A stretch of DNA of 38,810 nucleotides from Helicobacter heilmannii (GCF_001283065.1 NZ_CDMK01000001.1:96994-135803); one strand, 5' to 3'. Shown: positions 1 through 8,220, numbered from the stretch's first letter. Made by a program: numbers and translations. The notes: generated by a model from the sequence alone, not told the origin.

Positions 1-151
1 GGTTGTAGGTTTTGATAAAAAGTTGACCACATCTACCTTTAGCCGTATCTGTTTTCATCTCTAAAATCTCTACTCCCAATTCTTGTGCCACTTCTAAAAT
101 GATTTGTTGCTTTTGTATCGGATGGTAGCCTTCATACAATGCATTGCACAC
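1..151 (-). CDS. 3'-truncated (window edge) hypothetical ORF
   Basis: On the minus strand, positions 151 down to 1 stay open and run off the left edge. The translated stretch has coding-like composition, including IILEVAQELGVEILEMKTDT and then GRCGQLFIKTYN. The only start I can offer is GTG at 151, soon after an in-frame TAA at 172-170, and it has no clear Shine-Dalgarno sequence. It may therefore be a 5'-damaged piece rather than a true gene start. I do not recognise the family. Everything immediately to its right is decayed sequence, which makes a broken gene plausible. Confidence 0.4.
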   Translation of the reverse strand, partial: MCNALYEGYHPIQKQQIILEVAQELGVEILEMKTDTAKGRCGQLFIKTYN

Positions 152-194
152 AATAATCGTAACTAATGTTTAAAATCATTGTCTGTTGCTATGC

Positions 195-491
195 TCTTAC
201 AGAGTATATGTCTAGCGCAAGCTAGGGGGTTTAGGGCGCAAGATGTCAATGTTTTTAAAAGAAGGGGTATCAATAAGAACATCCACTTTGTTGTTTGCAA
301 TATCACGGGTGAAGATTCTTGCCAAACCTCATCGTCCAGAGCAAAAAGCTTTTGGCACGATCGAGGTGCTCACCAACAACGCTGGTTTCAGCATCTTGAG
401 CACATCACCTAACACACCTTTTCTTAGCAAGTGATGCAGCCAAGAGCGTCGCGGGGCAGGTTGCGTGATCGTAGGTTACACTGCCCAGTAG
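195..491 (+). pseudogene. Decayed short-chain dehydrogenase, 3-hydroxybutyrate dehydrogenase-like
   Basis: Three frames hold consecutive pieces of one SDR protein. HFVVCNITGEDS (about 290-325) matches the segment before the NNAG motif. FGTIEVLTNNAGFSIL (about 350-395) carries the SDR NNAG motif. FLASDAAKSVAGQV (about 420-461) followed in another frame by CVIVGYTAQ and a stop at 489-491 matches the C-terminus. The N-terminal Rossmann glycine motif and the catalytic Tyr-x-x-x-Lys segment are missing, so about half the usual 240-260 residues are gone. A C-terminus of the form VDGG-aromatic-TAQ is typical of D-3-hydroxybutyrate dehydrogenases, which suggests, but does not prove, that specificity. 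It directly precedes GntP permease debris. Confidence 0.75.
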
Positions 492-506
492 CCATAAAGG
501 ACACAC

Positions 507-1116
507 ATGTGGGGCATTCTCTTAGATTTGGTGGTTTTTGATGGTGCTTGCCTATCGGGGTTGGTCGCTTGTGTGGGCGGGTTTTGCGCTTTGCTAATTT
601 ACTAAAGTTAGGGGCGTGAGTTTATTTGTGGCTGTATTCTGGGTGTATCTCCTAGTCTTCTCATTGTTCAAAGAAGCGCAAATCACTCCGTTTGCTTCCC
701 CCACAATTGTCCTAGGCTCACCTTCACCATATCTGCCTTGCCGGGGCAGCCCCCAAATCCAAAACCTCATCCCCACCAAATACTGTCCATCATCCACACC
801 CTCTTGGGCGTTATTAGACCCATTTTGATCTTTAGTTTTGGGCAATACAAGTTTGTACCCACCATCAACACTAAAAATGGCTCAATCATCGCCCTCATCA
901 ACACCTGCGTAGCTGTGGACTTTGGTTCTGTTGTCAAAACAATGCCAAGTCTTAACACCCCAACCCAGCACTTCTTAAGCTCCAAGTTCAACCCCCTCAT
1001 CTCTGAGACGATCACGATCAATATCCTAGCCGGGCACGGGTTTAGCCCTAGCGGTGGTAATCCCCGCTTTTGCCTTAATCGTGGAAATGCTCTTTGCTAG
1101 CTTTGTGGTGTATTAA
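507..1116 (+). pseudogene. Decayed GntP-family permease
   Basis: An AAAGGA ribosome site (about 497-502) precedes ATG 507. The following 600 bases contain, in shuffled frames, hallmark pieces of a GntP-type gluconate/3-hydroxybutyrate permease. These are a start with LAYRGWSLVWAGFAL (about 550-590), then GVSLFVAVFWVYLLVFSLFK (about 614-675), SPQIQNLIPTKY (about 747-785, normally ALPGTPQIQNIIPT), FGSVVKTMPSLNT and NPLISETITINILAG (about 920-1035), and a hydrophobic tail ending at TAA 1114-1116. Several frameshifts and a large deletion near 600-615 destroy it; the family normally has about 450 residues. Its neighbour upstream is a decayed SDR, the usual partner in 3-hydroxybutyrate use. Confidence 0.8.
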
Positions 1117-1718
1117 GGCATGCGCACCAAAAAATCCTCAAAACAAAAGATGGGCCATTTGGCATGGTAACGAAAGTCGATACACACATTGATGGCATCG
1201 GGGTTGAAAGGCTCTGGGGTGCTAGTGTGCGTGTGCCCGTGTAGCCAAAAGGTTTTTAAAGCGGGGGTTTTAGCTTCTTTTTGCGTCCATTCCTCTAAAA
1301 TATTCTCTGCCACAAGTTGGTTGTATTCTTTGGAGTCGGGTGGGTAGTGGCATAGAATAAAGCGGTAAAGCCCGTTTTGCTCGATGTCTAAAATGTGAAA
1401 AAGCTTATAAATGTGAAAAAGCTTATCTAGGACTTGAAACCCGCAATTGATATACGCTTTGTCGGGCAATAGGTCGTGGTTGCCCCGGATTAAAAATTTT
1501 TGCCCTTTGAAACTTGCAAGGATGCTGTTTAACTCTTTAGTGGGCGTGCGTGCCAAGCTCAAATCGCCCAAAAACCACACCGCATCCTCTTGCCTAACGC
1601 AATCTAGCATTTTTGCCCATGTGCCATTAAGTTCCTCCACCGAAGCAAAAGGCAGGGCGGAGTATTTGATGATGTTTTTATGGAAAAGGTGCAAATCCGA
1701 CACGGCGTAAGTTTTCAT
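1113..1718 (-). CDS. Calcineurin-like metallophosphoesterase
   Basis: The predicted protein has 201 residues and holds the metal-binding motifs of the calcineurin-like phosphoesterase fold in order: SDLHLF near residue 6, FLGDLSLA near 60, IRGNHDLL near 88, CHYPP near 130 and HGHTHTS near 165. Family members hydrolyse phosphoesters with two metal ions; the substrate here is unknown. I chose ATG 1718 because AAAGG lies about 6 bases upstream and the sequence MKTYAVSDLH is a typical beginning; an ATG at 1754 would add 12 residues. An exact 18-bp tandem duplication at 1391-1426 doubles the hexapeptide Lys-Leu-Phe-His-Ile-Tyr/Leu without breaking the frame. It is the only intact gene between two decayed regions. 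Confidence 0.85.
   Translation of the reverse strand: MKTYAVSDLHLFHKNIIKYSALPFASVEELNGTWAKMLDCVRQEDAVWFLGDLSLARTPTKELNSILASFKGQKFLIRGNHDLLPDKAYINCGFQVLDKLFHIYKLFHILDIEQNGLYRFILCHYPPDSKEYNQLVAENILEEWTQKEAKTPALKTFWLHGHTHTSTPEPFNPDAINVCIDFRYHAKWPIFCFEDFLVRMP
1391..1426. repeat. Exact 18-bp tandem duplication inside the phosphoesterase gene
   Basis: The unit aaatgtgaaaaagcttat occurs twice without a gap (1391-1408 and 1409-1426). Its length is a multiple of three, so the reading frame survives with six extra residues. Confidence 0.95.
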
Positions 1719-1841
1719 GGCCACCTTTCTCTTGGGGTCTTTGGAGTGTAGCACAAATTCAGTTGGTCGGGGCTGATTTTAAGTTTAGTCTTATTTGCAG
1801 AGCCTACAATTTCCCTTTTATTTTACCAAGCAAGGATCAAC

Positions 1842-2670
1842 ATGGCTACATTTATGAATATTGGGGGGGTGGGGGGGTAACTAAAGCCCTCCTTAAAATC
1901 GCTTTAGTGGGGGCGTGTGCCCTAAGTGGCGTGCAAGCAAAAGTTCACCGCCACGCCTATAGCCCTCGCCCTTCTTTTGTTCCGTTAAATCCACAAACCT
2001 TTGGCTTGTTGATATACCAAATGCGTCACTACGAACATCCTCAATCGAGATATACGCGTCCCTTATTTTGAAATAGGCATGTAGATGGTCTCTTGTACGA
2101 TCATTGCAATAATGTTGTGTGGGTGAGCATAGATGAGCAAGGGTGGCCAAGCTTAATAGAACAAATGGCTAATGGTTGATGCGGCATTCACCACCCTCTT
2201 TTGTAAGGGATGAGGACCTCAAACATTTAAAGAAAATCTCCACAACACACCTCCCCCCTGCCTATGCAAGAGCGTTTGAGACCTATGAGCAAAAAATCAA
2301 AGAGGGTAGTCGGCAGATGCACAAAGTGGATCTATTCAACGACCACCCTAAAACAGATGTCTTGCATGCCTTCCCAGAACTCACTCAATGGAAAAACGAC
2401 TATGACGGAATCACGCTCTTTTGGATCAACAAGGGCATTAAGGTGTCCAGTCAAGATGTGAGAAACATGACAAAATTAGCCTCATACCAACAAATTTGGG
2501 AAAATGAGTGTAGCTACTTAGAGCAAGATAAAGCTACACTAAACCGTCTGGTAGAAAGTGGCAAGGGAAATATCTTTCGCGTTGATCTCACACGAAAGGC
2601 ATTGATACTACAGCAAAGAGAACGCGATGGCTACCAAAGAGAAATTGATAGGTTGCAGGGCAGAAACTAG
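1842..2670 (+). pseudogene. Fragmented secreted protein with a G7-T-G7 tract near its start
   Basis: AAGGA (1832-1836) precedes ATG 1842, which reads MATFMNIGGVGG and then stops at TAA directly after a GGGGGGGTGGGGGGG tract (1863-1877). One extra G would continue it into a classic signal peptide (KALLKIALVGACALSGVQA). Downstream the frame has a TGA at 2069-2071, then continues with coding-like sequence (VDGLLYDHCNNVVWVSIDE). A shift near 2170 joins it to a 160-residue open stretch (2179-2670) with a charged, possibly coiled-coil C-terminus. I do not recognise the family. The G tract looks like a former or current phase-variation switch, but the other lesions suggest a pseudogene. The 2179-2670 part could still be expressed from ATG 2179. 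Confidence 0.5.
1863..1877. repeat. Interrupted poly-G tract G7-T-G7
   Basis: Seven Gs, one T and seven Gs lie 21 bases inside the ATG 1842 reading frame, ahead of a signal-peptide-coding segment that is out of frame by one base. Confidence 0.9.
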
Positions 2671-2674
2671 CCTT

Positions 2675-4468
2675 TTAATCCACCTTCAAGATCGCTAAAA
2701 ACGCCTCTTGGGGCAGATGGACTTTGCCAATCGCCTTCATGCGCTTTTTACCCTCTTTTTGTTTCTCTAAGAGCTTGCGCTTGCGGGTGATATCGCCCCC
2801 ATAACATTTCGCTGTAACATTTTTGCCGACCGATTTGACCGTTTCTCTGGCGATGATTTTATTGCCAATGCTGGCTTGTATCGCCACCTCAAAAAGCTGG
2901 CGGGGGATCAAAGTTTTCATGGTTTCCACCAAGGCCTTGCCCTTTTCATAGGCCTTGCTTCTATCCACGATGATAGAGAGCGCATCCACGACTTCATTGG
3001 CCACCCGTATGTCAAGCTTGACCAATTGCCCCTCTTTGTAGCCAATGGGCTCGTAGTCAAAGCTGGCATAACCCTTCGTGCAGGATTTAAGCTTGTCGTA
3101 AAAGTCCATGACAATCTCATTGCTGGGCAAATCGTAGGTGAGCATCACGCGGTTTTGATTCAAATACTCCATTTTATCCTGCACGCCTCGCCTGTTGTTA
3201 AGAAGGCTAAGCAAATTGCCTAAATACTCGCTGGGCGCGATGATGCTCGCGCGCACATAGGGTTCATCAATGCGCGCAATCGTATTTTCAGCGGGCAGTT
3301 GGCTAGGATTTTGCACGGCGATGATCTGCCCGTCTGTTAAATGCACTTCATAGACCACCGTGGGGGCGGTGGCAATGAGGTTTAAATTAAACTCCCTTTC
3401 TAAACGCTCTTTGATGACCTCCATGTGCAACAAACCCAAAAAACCCACACGAAACCCAAAGCCTAATGCCACGCTACTCTCAGGCTCAAATTGCAAGGAG
3501 GAGTCGTTAAGCTGGAGTTTTAATAGAGCCTCGCGCAGCTCTTCAAATTGATCGCTTTCAATTGGATAAAGCCCGGCAAAGACAAAGGGTTTAGCGGGTT
3601 TAAAGCCCTCTATGGGGGTGGGCGTGGGGGCTTTTGCATCTGTGATGGTGTCGCCCACGGCGATGTCGGTTAGGTTTTTAGAGCCCAAAGAGATGATGCC
3701 AATCTCCCCGCACTCAATGGAATCAGTGGGGATTTTATGTAGGGGATTTGGGTAGTATAGCCCTAGCACTTGATGCGTTTTAGTGCTGCCCATCACCAAC
3801 ACCTCTTGATTGACGCATAAACGCCCCTCTTTTAAACGCACCAACGCCAACGCCCCCAAATAATTGTCAAACCAAGAGTCGTAAATCAGTGCCTTTGTGG
3901 GGGCGTTTGTATCGCCCTTTGGGGGCGGGATTTTGGTGATGATGGTTTCTAAAAGCTCATTAATGCCTATTTGCGCCTTCGCGCTCACGCAGTTAGCCTC
4001 GCTGCAATCTAGCCCAATGGTGTCTTCAATGTCTTCTTTGAGTGCCTCTACTTCAGCGTTTGGTAGGTCTATTTTATTTAAGACGGGCAGGATTTCTAGG
4101 TGGTTGTCTAGGGCGATGTAGACATTGGCAATCGTTTGGGCTTGCACGCCCTGGGTGGCATCCACGACCAAGAGAGCCCCCTCGCACGCCGCCAAAGAGC
4201 GCGACACTTCATAGCTAAAATCCACATGCCCGGGGGTGTCTATGAGATTTAAAATATACTCTTGCCCTTGGTAGCGGTAGTTTAGACGCACGGATTGTGC
4301 TTTAATGGTGATGCCTCTCTCTTTTTCAATGTCCATGGTGTCGAGTACTTGGCTCGTCATTTCACGAGTGCTCAAAGCCTTACAAGCTTGGATCAAACAG
4401 TCGGCAAGCGTGCTTTTGCCGTGGTCGATGTGGGCAATAATGGAGAAATTGCGGATATGCTCTTGCAT
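2675..4468 (-). CDS. lepA: Elongation factor 4 (LepA), back-translocating GTPase
   Basis: The protein has 597 residues, the usual EF4 length. It shows the G1 motif AHIDHGKST (residues 12-20), switch I RGITI (51-55), DTPGH (77-81), NKIDLP near 130, and the basic EF4-specific C-terminal end ([18 protein letters not shown]). EF4 acts on stalled or mistranslocated ribosomes in the cytoplasm. ATG 4468 is preferred over an upstream ATG at 4507 because [15 protein letters not shown] matches the family start and AAGGGAG sits just upstream. It diverges from the HP0811-like gene at 4543. In H. pylori it is HP0355; I recall an SDR gene (HP0357) nearby there, which fits the SDR debris seen here. Confidence 0.97.
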   Translation of the reverse strand: MQEHIRNFSIIAHIDHGKSTLADCLIQACKALSTREMTSQVLDTMDIEKERGITIKAQSVRLNYRYQGQEYILNLIDTPGHVDFSYEVSRSLAACEGALLVVDATQGVQAQTIANVYIALDNHLEILPVLNKIDLPNAEVEALKEDIEDTIGLDCSEANCVSAKAQIGINELLETIITKIPPPKGDTNAPTKALIYDSWFDNYLGALALVRLKEGRLCVNQEVLVMGSTKTHQVLGLYYPNPLHKIPTDSIECGEIGIISLGSKNLTDIAVGDTITDAKAPTPTPIEGFKPAKPFVFAGLYPIESDQFEELREALLKLQLNDSSLQFEPESSVALGFGFRVGFLGLLHMEVIKERLEREFNLNLIATAPTVVYEVHLTDGQIIAVQNPSQLPAENTIARIDEPYVRASIIAPSEYLGNLLSLLNNRRGVQDKMEYLNQNRVMLTYDLPSNEIVMDFYDKLKSCTKGYASFDYEPIGYKEGQLVKLDIRVANEVVDALSIIVDRSKAYEKGKALVETMKTLIPRQLFEVAIQASIGNKIIARETVKSVGKNVTAKCYGGDITRKRKLLEKQKEGKKRMKAIGKVHLPQEAFLAILKVD

Positions 4469-4542
4469 AAACTCCCTTAAAAGCGTTCTTAAACTTAGGA
4501 TATGCAATAATACCCTATTGTGCTAAAAACGGAGTTTCTAAA

Positions 4543-4866
4543 GTGAAAATTTTTGTCAGTTGCCGCTCTTTATTGCTCGGGCAAGTCTTGGAAAGCTACC
4601 TGCAAGAGTTCTTAGCCACTGAAGAAAATTGCGACTTTATCCTAAGCGACCATCCTATTAAAAACCCCTACAAGGCGACTTGTTTGGTGGGTTCAGATAG
4701 CAGCGCACACATTTTAACCCCCTTCACCAAAGCCGAGTTGCTTGAAAAGTTGCAAGAGTTTTACGCCAACAAAGCCCAAAGCGAGAGTTTGGAGCACAAG
4801 GTGCAATCTTTATTGCAAGAATACACCTATAAACTCTTGGACTTGTTGCAGGATTATAAACGCTGA
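4543..4866 (+). CDS. Conserved Helicobacter hypothetical (HP0811-like)
   Basis: This 107-residue soluble protein starts at GTG 4543, with GGAG about 7 bases upstream. It has no signal peptide or membrane segment; the second half is rich in Leu, Lys and Glu and may be helical. No catalytic motif is visible. The stop overlaps the rsmD start (TGATG), so the two are translationally coupled. The order hypothetical-rsmD-fliL-acpS matches HP0811-HP0808 of H. pylori. Function unknown. Confidence 0.8.
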   Translation: MKIFVSCRSLLLGQVLESYLQEFLATEENCDFILSDHPIKNPYKATCLVGSDSSAHILTPFTKAELLEKLQEFYANKAQSESLEHKVQSLLQEYTYKLLDLLQDYKR

Positions 4867-5459
4867 TGCCCGGACATTTAAAGATTTTGGGCGGGGCGTG
4901 TAGGGGGCTTAACTTACAAATGCCTGCCAAAGCCACCACCCGCCCCACCAAGGCGATCATTAAAGAGTCCTTTTTTAATGTGTTGCAGAGCTCGATTTTG
5001 CAAAGCACTTTCATAGAGGGCTTTGGGGGCAGTGGGTCTATGGGCTTAGAAGCTTTGAGCCGTGGGGCATTTGAAGCTCTGGTGTTTGAAAAAGACAAAG
5101 AAGCCTTTGGGGTGCTGCAAACAAACGCCCAAATTTTAAAAGAGCGCGTGCCAACCGCCCGCTTAAGAGCGATCCACGCGGATATATTTAGCACCCTAGC
5201 GGGGTATTTAGAAGGGTTAAAGCCAAGAGGGCTGGTGGTGCTGTATTTAGACCCGCCCTTTATGGAGGGTATTTATGAGAAATGCTGGGCATTGGTGGCA
5301 AGCTTAAGGGGTTTGGAGCGGTTTTTGCAATATGGGCTTTTGTTGGTGTTCGAGCACTTAAGCGGGGCGTGTATGCCAAAGACGGCAAGCTTTAGTATAA
5401 TCAAGACAAGAACATTTGGCAGGACGACTTTAAGTTACTATCTTTACACAAAGGAATGA
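4866..5459 (+). CDS. rsmD: 16S rRNA (guanine-N2)-methyltransferase RsmD
   Basis: The 197-residue protein has the RsmD layout: an N-terminal RNA-binding start (GHLKILGGACRGLNL), RPT before the cofactor fold, the SAM-binding loop GFGGSGSMGLEALSRGA near residues 52-68, and the catalytic DPPF tetrapeptide (in YLDPPF) near residue 137. RsmD methylates G966 (E. coli numbering) of 16S rRNA. The Asp that usually begins the SAM loop (DLFAGSG) is replaced by EGFGGSG here. It overlaps the upstream gene by one base and its stop overlaps a possible fliL ATG. Confidence 0.92.
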   Translation: MPGHLKILGGACRGLNLQMPAKATTRPTKAIIKESFFNVLQSSILQSTFIEGFGGSGSMGLEALSRGAFEALVFEKDKEAFGVLQTNAQILKERVPTARLRAIHADIFSTLAGYLEGLKPRGLVVLYLDPPFMEGIYEKCWALVASLRGLERFLQYGLLLVFEHLSGACMPKTASFSIIKTRTFGRTTLSYYLYTKE

Positions 5460-5461
5460 AT

Positions 5462-6016
5462 ATGGCAGATGAAACCAAAGAGCAACCCAAGAAGAATAAA
5501 GCCCTTTTGTTTGTGATCGTGGGTACGATCGTGGTGATGATCGTCCTGATCGGGGTGATCGCCATTTTATTGTTGAATAAGAATGGTGAAAAGGATGGCG
5601 CAAAAGGGGGAGTTGTGAACGACAAGATGCGCCAAATTAGAGAAAGTTCTCGGTTAAACGACAACAGCGGGCAGTCTGATTTGATGGTGCGCTCTTCAGA
5701 TTATCTCTCACTAGGGCCACTCTATCCCCTAGACTCTCCCTTTGTGGTGAACCTCATCACACAAAACGGACGGCGTTACTTAAAAACAAGCATCACTTTA
5801 GAACTGAGCGACCCTAAATTGTTAGAAGAAGTGAAGGTAAAAGAAACGGCGATCAAAGACACCATCATCGAAATCTTGTCTTCTAAATCCATTGAAGAAA
5901 TCAGCACCCTAAAGGGTAAAAATAAGCTCAAAGAAGAGATCCGCAACAACATCAATAGCTTTTTGATCGATGGCTATGTGAAGAACATTTTCTTCACAGA
6001 CTTTGTGATCCAATGA
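5462..6016 (+). CDS. fliL: Flagellar basal-body protein FliL
   Basis: This 184-residue protein has a charged cytoplasmic start (ADETKEQPKKNK), one membrane segment at about residues 16-37, and a periplasmic FliL domain with the typical YLSLGPLYPLDSPFVVNL stretch. FliL surrounds the stator at the flagellar motor and supports torque. Two in-frame ATGs occur (5456 and 5462); I choose 5462 because AAGGA at 5451-5455 is then correctly spaced. The stop overlaps the acpS start (ATGA). In H. pylori it is HP0809. Confidence 0.95.
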   Translation: MADETKEQPKKNKALLFVIVGTIVVMIVLIGVIAILLLNKNGEKDGAKGGVVNDKMRQIRESSRLNDNSGQSDLMVRSSDYLSLGPLYPLDSPFVVNLITQNGRRYLKTSITLELSDPKLLEEVKVKETAIKDTIIEILSSKSIEEISTLKGKNKLKEEIRNNINSFLIDGYVKNIFFTDFVIQ

Positions 6017-6366
6017 TTGGACTTGACATTGTCGCTATTGAACGCGTAGCGTGCAGTGTCCGCCGCTATCAAGACCGCTTTTTAAACCGCTTTTTATCCC
6101 CGCAAGAACAAGAACTTTTTCTTAAACCCGTCAGCATTGCTGGGGCGTGGGCGGCTAAGGAGGCGTGCGCCAAGGCTTTAGGCGTGGGTATTGGATCACA
6201 GCTTAGTTTTTTAGACATAGAGCTTTCTAAAAGCCCTTTGGGCGCGCCCATGATCACTCTAAGTCCGACTAAACTTGCCGCCTTCAATGTCCAAAGTTTG
6301 CATTTAAGCATCACACACGATGGCGGGTTCGCTGCTGCGGTAGTGTTCATAGAGTTTTACACTTAA
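6013..6366 (+). CDS. acpS: Holo-[acyl-carrier-protein] synthase
   Basis: The 117-residue protein begins with MIGLDIVAIERV, which contains the Mg-binding Asp, and carries WAAKEACAKALGVG with the second family signature. AcpS moves the 4'-phosphopantetheine arm from CoA to acyl carrier protein for fatty-acid synthesis. Length and motifs are normal. It is translationally coupled to fliL by a 4-base overlap, as in HP0809-HP0808. It is the last gene of this operon; a gene-poor stretch follows. Confidence 0.95.
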   Translation: MIGLDIVAIERVACSVRRYQDRFLNRFLSPQEQELFLKPVSIAGAWAAKEACAKALGVGIGSQLSFLDIELSKSPLGAPMITLSPTKLAAFNVQSLHLSITHDGGFAAAVVFIEFYT

Positions 6367-6445
6367 ATATCCTTTTTTCAACTGTGTTTTTTATCTGTGC
6401 GCCAAAAGCCCATGGTATAAATACATTTTAATAGTAGTAGTAGGG

Positions 6446-6753
6446 CATGTGAATTTGTGCCTAAAGCCCTACTAACCTCGCCATGTAGGGGTTTTCTAGC
6501 TCGGGAAAAAAACCGCTTTCATTCACATGGCGGCACAAAAAAATGAAAAATAAAGATAACTCTCTCCATAAAAAAGAGATTTTTACACCTTTTAGACACA
6601 TTTTTACATGGTTTATTCACATGGACACTAAACATGTGCCTAAAATATTCACATGCATGTGATGAAAGCTTTTTCACCAGCAAGAAAACCCCGTGTACAT
6701 GGGTATTTATGTGGATGGGACATATGTGCCTGACATGTGCCTGACATGTGAAT
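6446..6753. repeat. Cluster of ATTCACATG / CATGTGAAT repeats
   Basis: The 9-mer ATTCACATG or its complement occurs five times in 308 bases: 6446-6454 (complement), 6521-6529, 6615-6623, 6647-6655 and 6745-6753 (complement). The related ACATGTGCC occurs at 6632 and 6733, and TGTGCCTAAA at 6456 and 6635. At 6724-6750 an 11-bp unit (atgtgcctgac) is repeated in tandem. Mixed orientation means copies could pair as hairpins. No gene is visible in the stretch. Its origin is unknown; it could be a binding-site array or a decayed repeat. Confidence 0.7.
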
Positions 6754-6954
6754 TAAGCATGGATGGAGGGGTTTAGTTATGTGTTACGGGTTGGGTTTAA
6801 GCACTTCAACCACAATAGAGCAAGGGGTGAAGAGATGAATAAAGCTTTAAATTGGTGGAGCAGAGTGCGAAGTGTGGGCGAAGTCCACTAAATATTAAAA
6901 ATTTAGCCAATAAAGTGGGGACATAAGACTCCAATAGAAGCTGACTTGAAGCTG

Positions 6955-7007
6955 CGATCCCAACTAAAGTTAGAATCCCCTAGCTTTAGGTATGGAGAGT
7001 GTGTCAA
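6955..7007 (+). mobile_element. Relic right end of an IS608-like (IS200/IS605) element
   Basis: GAATCCCCTAGCTTTAGGTA (6973-6992) continuing to TGGAGAGTGTGTCAA closely follows the imperfect hairpin and TCAA cleavage site that I remember from the right end of H. pylori IS608. The CCCCTAGC stem would pair with GGTA-T-GGAG, including the bulged T, but with two mismatches, so it is probably decayed. TCAA lies at 7004-7007. No tnpA or open tnpB is present upstream and I could not find a left end. Confidence 0.6.
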
Positions 7008-7121
7008 ATATTAAATCTCAAGGTACCATGGTCTTCGTACTAGTTAAAGATCGATGGTGGTGGATCGTAGGCAACTCTCTATATTTTAAACCACGCCTAA
7101 AAACCATCGCTTTTTAAAAAC

Positions 7122-7141
7122 TGAGCATATATGAGCATATA
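7122..7141. repeat. 10-bp tandem duplication
   Basis: TGAGCATATA is repeated exactly twice without a gap, inside decayed sequence. Confidence 0.9.
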
Positions 7142-7400
7142 GTTGATAAAGGCAGCAATGCCATGTCTAAAAGTCGGCGAATCATCAACCTTAACTCTCA
7201 AGACCAGGGTCATAAATGGTAGTTTCCGCACATTGCTTGCTTTCGCCCATGTACCAAAGAACTTTGTCTGACCATCACAAATAGTCCAAAAGAATGCCCC
7301 TCACCATTATTGTAGAAGTTATAAAGAAAGTCCATCACACCCGCATAAAAAAGGTTGGAAGTGGGCTGGTCTTTGATGGCAAAAGTTGTTGTATTGCACG
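7141..7400 (-). pseudogene. Remnant of a Hop-type outer-membrane beta-barrel protein
   Basis: On the minus strand about 7400-7275 reads FAIKDQPTSNLFYAGVMDFL and then YNFYNNGEGHSFGLFV. This matches the barrel segment of the intact outer-membrane protein in this window, where VYGAGVDALYNFYES is followed by TGVFLGFMLAGSSW. Beyond about 7275 the likeness continues only in other frames, and stops interrupt it on both sides. It is a broken piece of a large family, too short to assign to a subgroup. Confidence 0.5.
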
Positions 7401-7437
7401 GCTAGAGCAAGAATTCCCGGTCTTGTGAATTGGTCTG

Positions 7438-7713
7438 TCACACACTGTTTAAAAGCCGCTGAACCATATAAATACTCAAAACCACCCCTATGAACACCCC
7501 ACTCTTTTTTACATTTAAGGGGAGCCCAAAGAAAATTCCCAATACACATAACAAAAGTATAGGGACATAGTTGCGCCAAACCACCATATCCACTCCTTGC
7601 ATTCTTTTCCAGGCTCTGCATGCACTGAGTGCTTTTTTAAATACTTTAAAACACAAAAGAATCTCCACCTTTTTAAACCCCCACACTAAAAATGCCACAC
7701 GCTTTCTAAACAC
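7438..7713 (-). other. Open fragment with one hydrophobic segment, unrecognised
   Basis: A 91-codon open stretch from GTG 7713 holds a basic first half and a membrane-like segment (YVPILLLCVLGIFFGLPLNV), then ends at TGA. It could be a remnant of a membrane protein, perhaps of the LptF/LptG type, but no diagnostic motif is present. It has no clear ribosome site and lies in decayed DNA, so I would not call it a functional gene. Confidence 0.25.
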
Positions 7714-7740
7714 GCCACAGACTTGCCCATAGCCACGCTT

Positions 7741-7766
7741 TATTTGCCATCACTATTTGCCATCAC
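7741..7766. repeat. 13-bp tandem duplication
   Basis: TATTTGCCATCAC is repeated exactly twice (7741-7753 and 7754-7766). Confidence 0.9.
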
Positions 7767-7789
7767 CATGTAAAAAAATATCCGTTAGT

Positions 7790-8210
7790 GGAGTGCCTTA
7801 TCACTAAAATAAATCTTAAACGGATGGCAAACCTATTGCAATTTGCTATTTTAAATCTTATGATTGTGTAGTGGTGGGAGTTCCCTTCTACTTTACTTTA
7901 GTCATTTGTGATGCTAGCGTGGCTGGTCTGTGTGGATTAGTAGGTGGAGCATGTCAGGAGTGGTTTAGCAACAACACCCTAAAAAATAGTTCTATAATGC
8001 AAGCACATAAAAACACAAGAACATCTTAATAATATCAAAAAGATTTTATAACTATGCGCTTCTCCGAGATATAAACAGAATTTATAAAACAAGGTGTCTT
8101 GAGTTTAGATCTCATTAAACCCCTTTTAAACAAGCTCTGCCTACAATAGCCGCGCTTCTTTAGCCAGGTGGGCTAACACGCTTAAGACTTCTAGCGTATC
8201 CTTAAATCTT
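7790..8210. other. Gene-free AT-rich stretch before yedE-like gene
   Basis: I see no open reading frame with a ribosome site and no reliable RNA gene. A region near 8157-8205 has tRNA-like features (AGCC/GGCT and ACGCT/AGCGT stems) but no proper anticodon loop or T arm. The stretch presumably contains the promoter of the transporter at 8221. Confidence 0.5.
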
Positions 8211-8220
8211 AGGGTTTTTC

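Noticed and set aside
738-1100. A 120-codon open frame as an intact gene
   Set aside because: Its parts match different regions of a GntP permease only when other frames are included, so it is a slice of a pseudogene.
7438-7713. LptF/LptG permease fragment
   Set aside because: Only a hydrophobic stretch supports this; no family motif is visible, so I kept it as unrecognised.
6367-8220. CRISPR array in the gene-free region
   Set aside because: The ATTCACATG repeats are only 9 bp, in both orientations and at irregular spacing of 32 to 98 bp, unlike CRISPR repeats.
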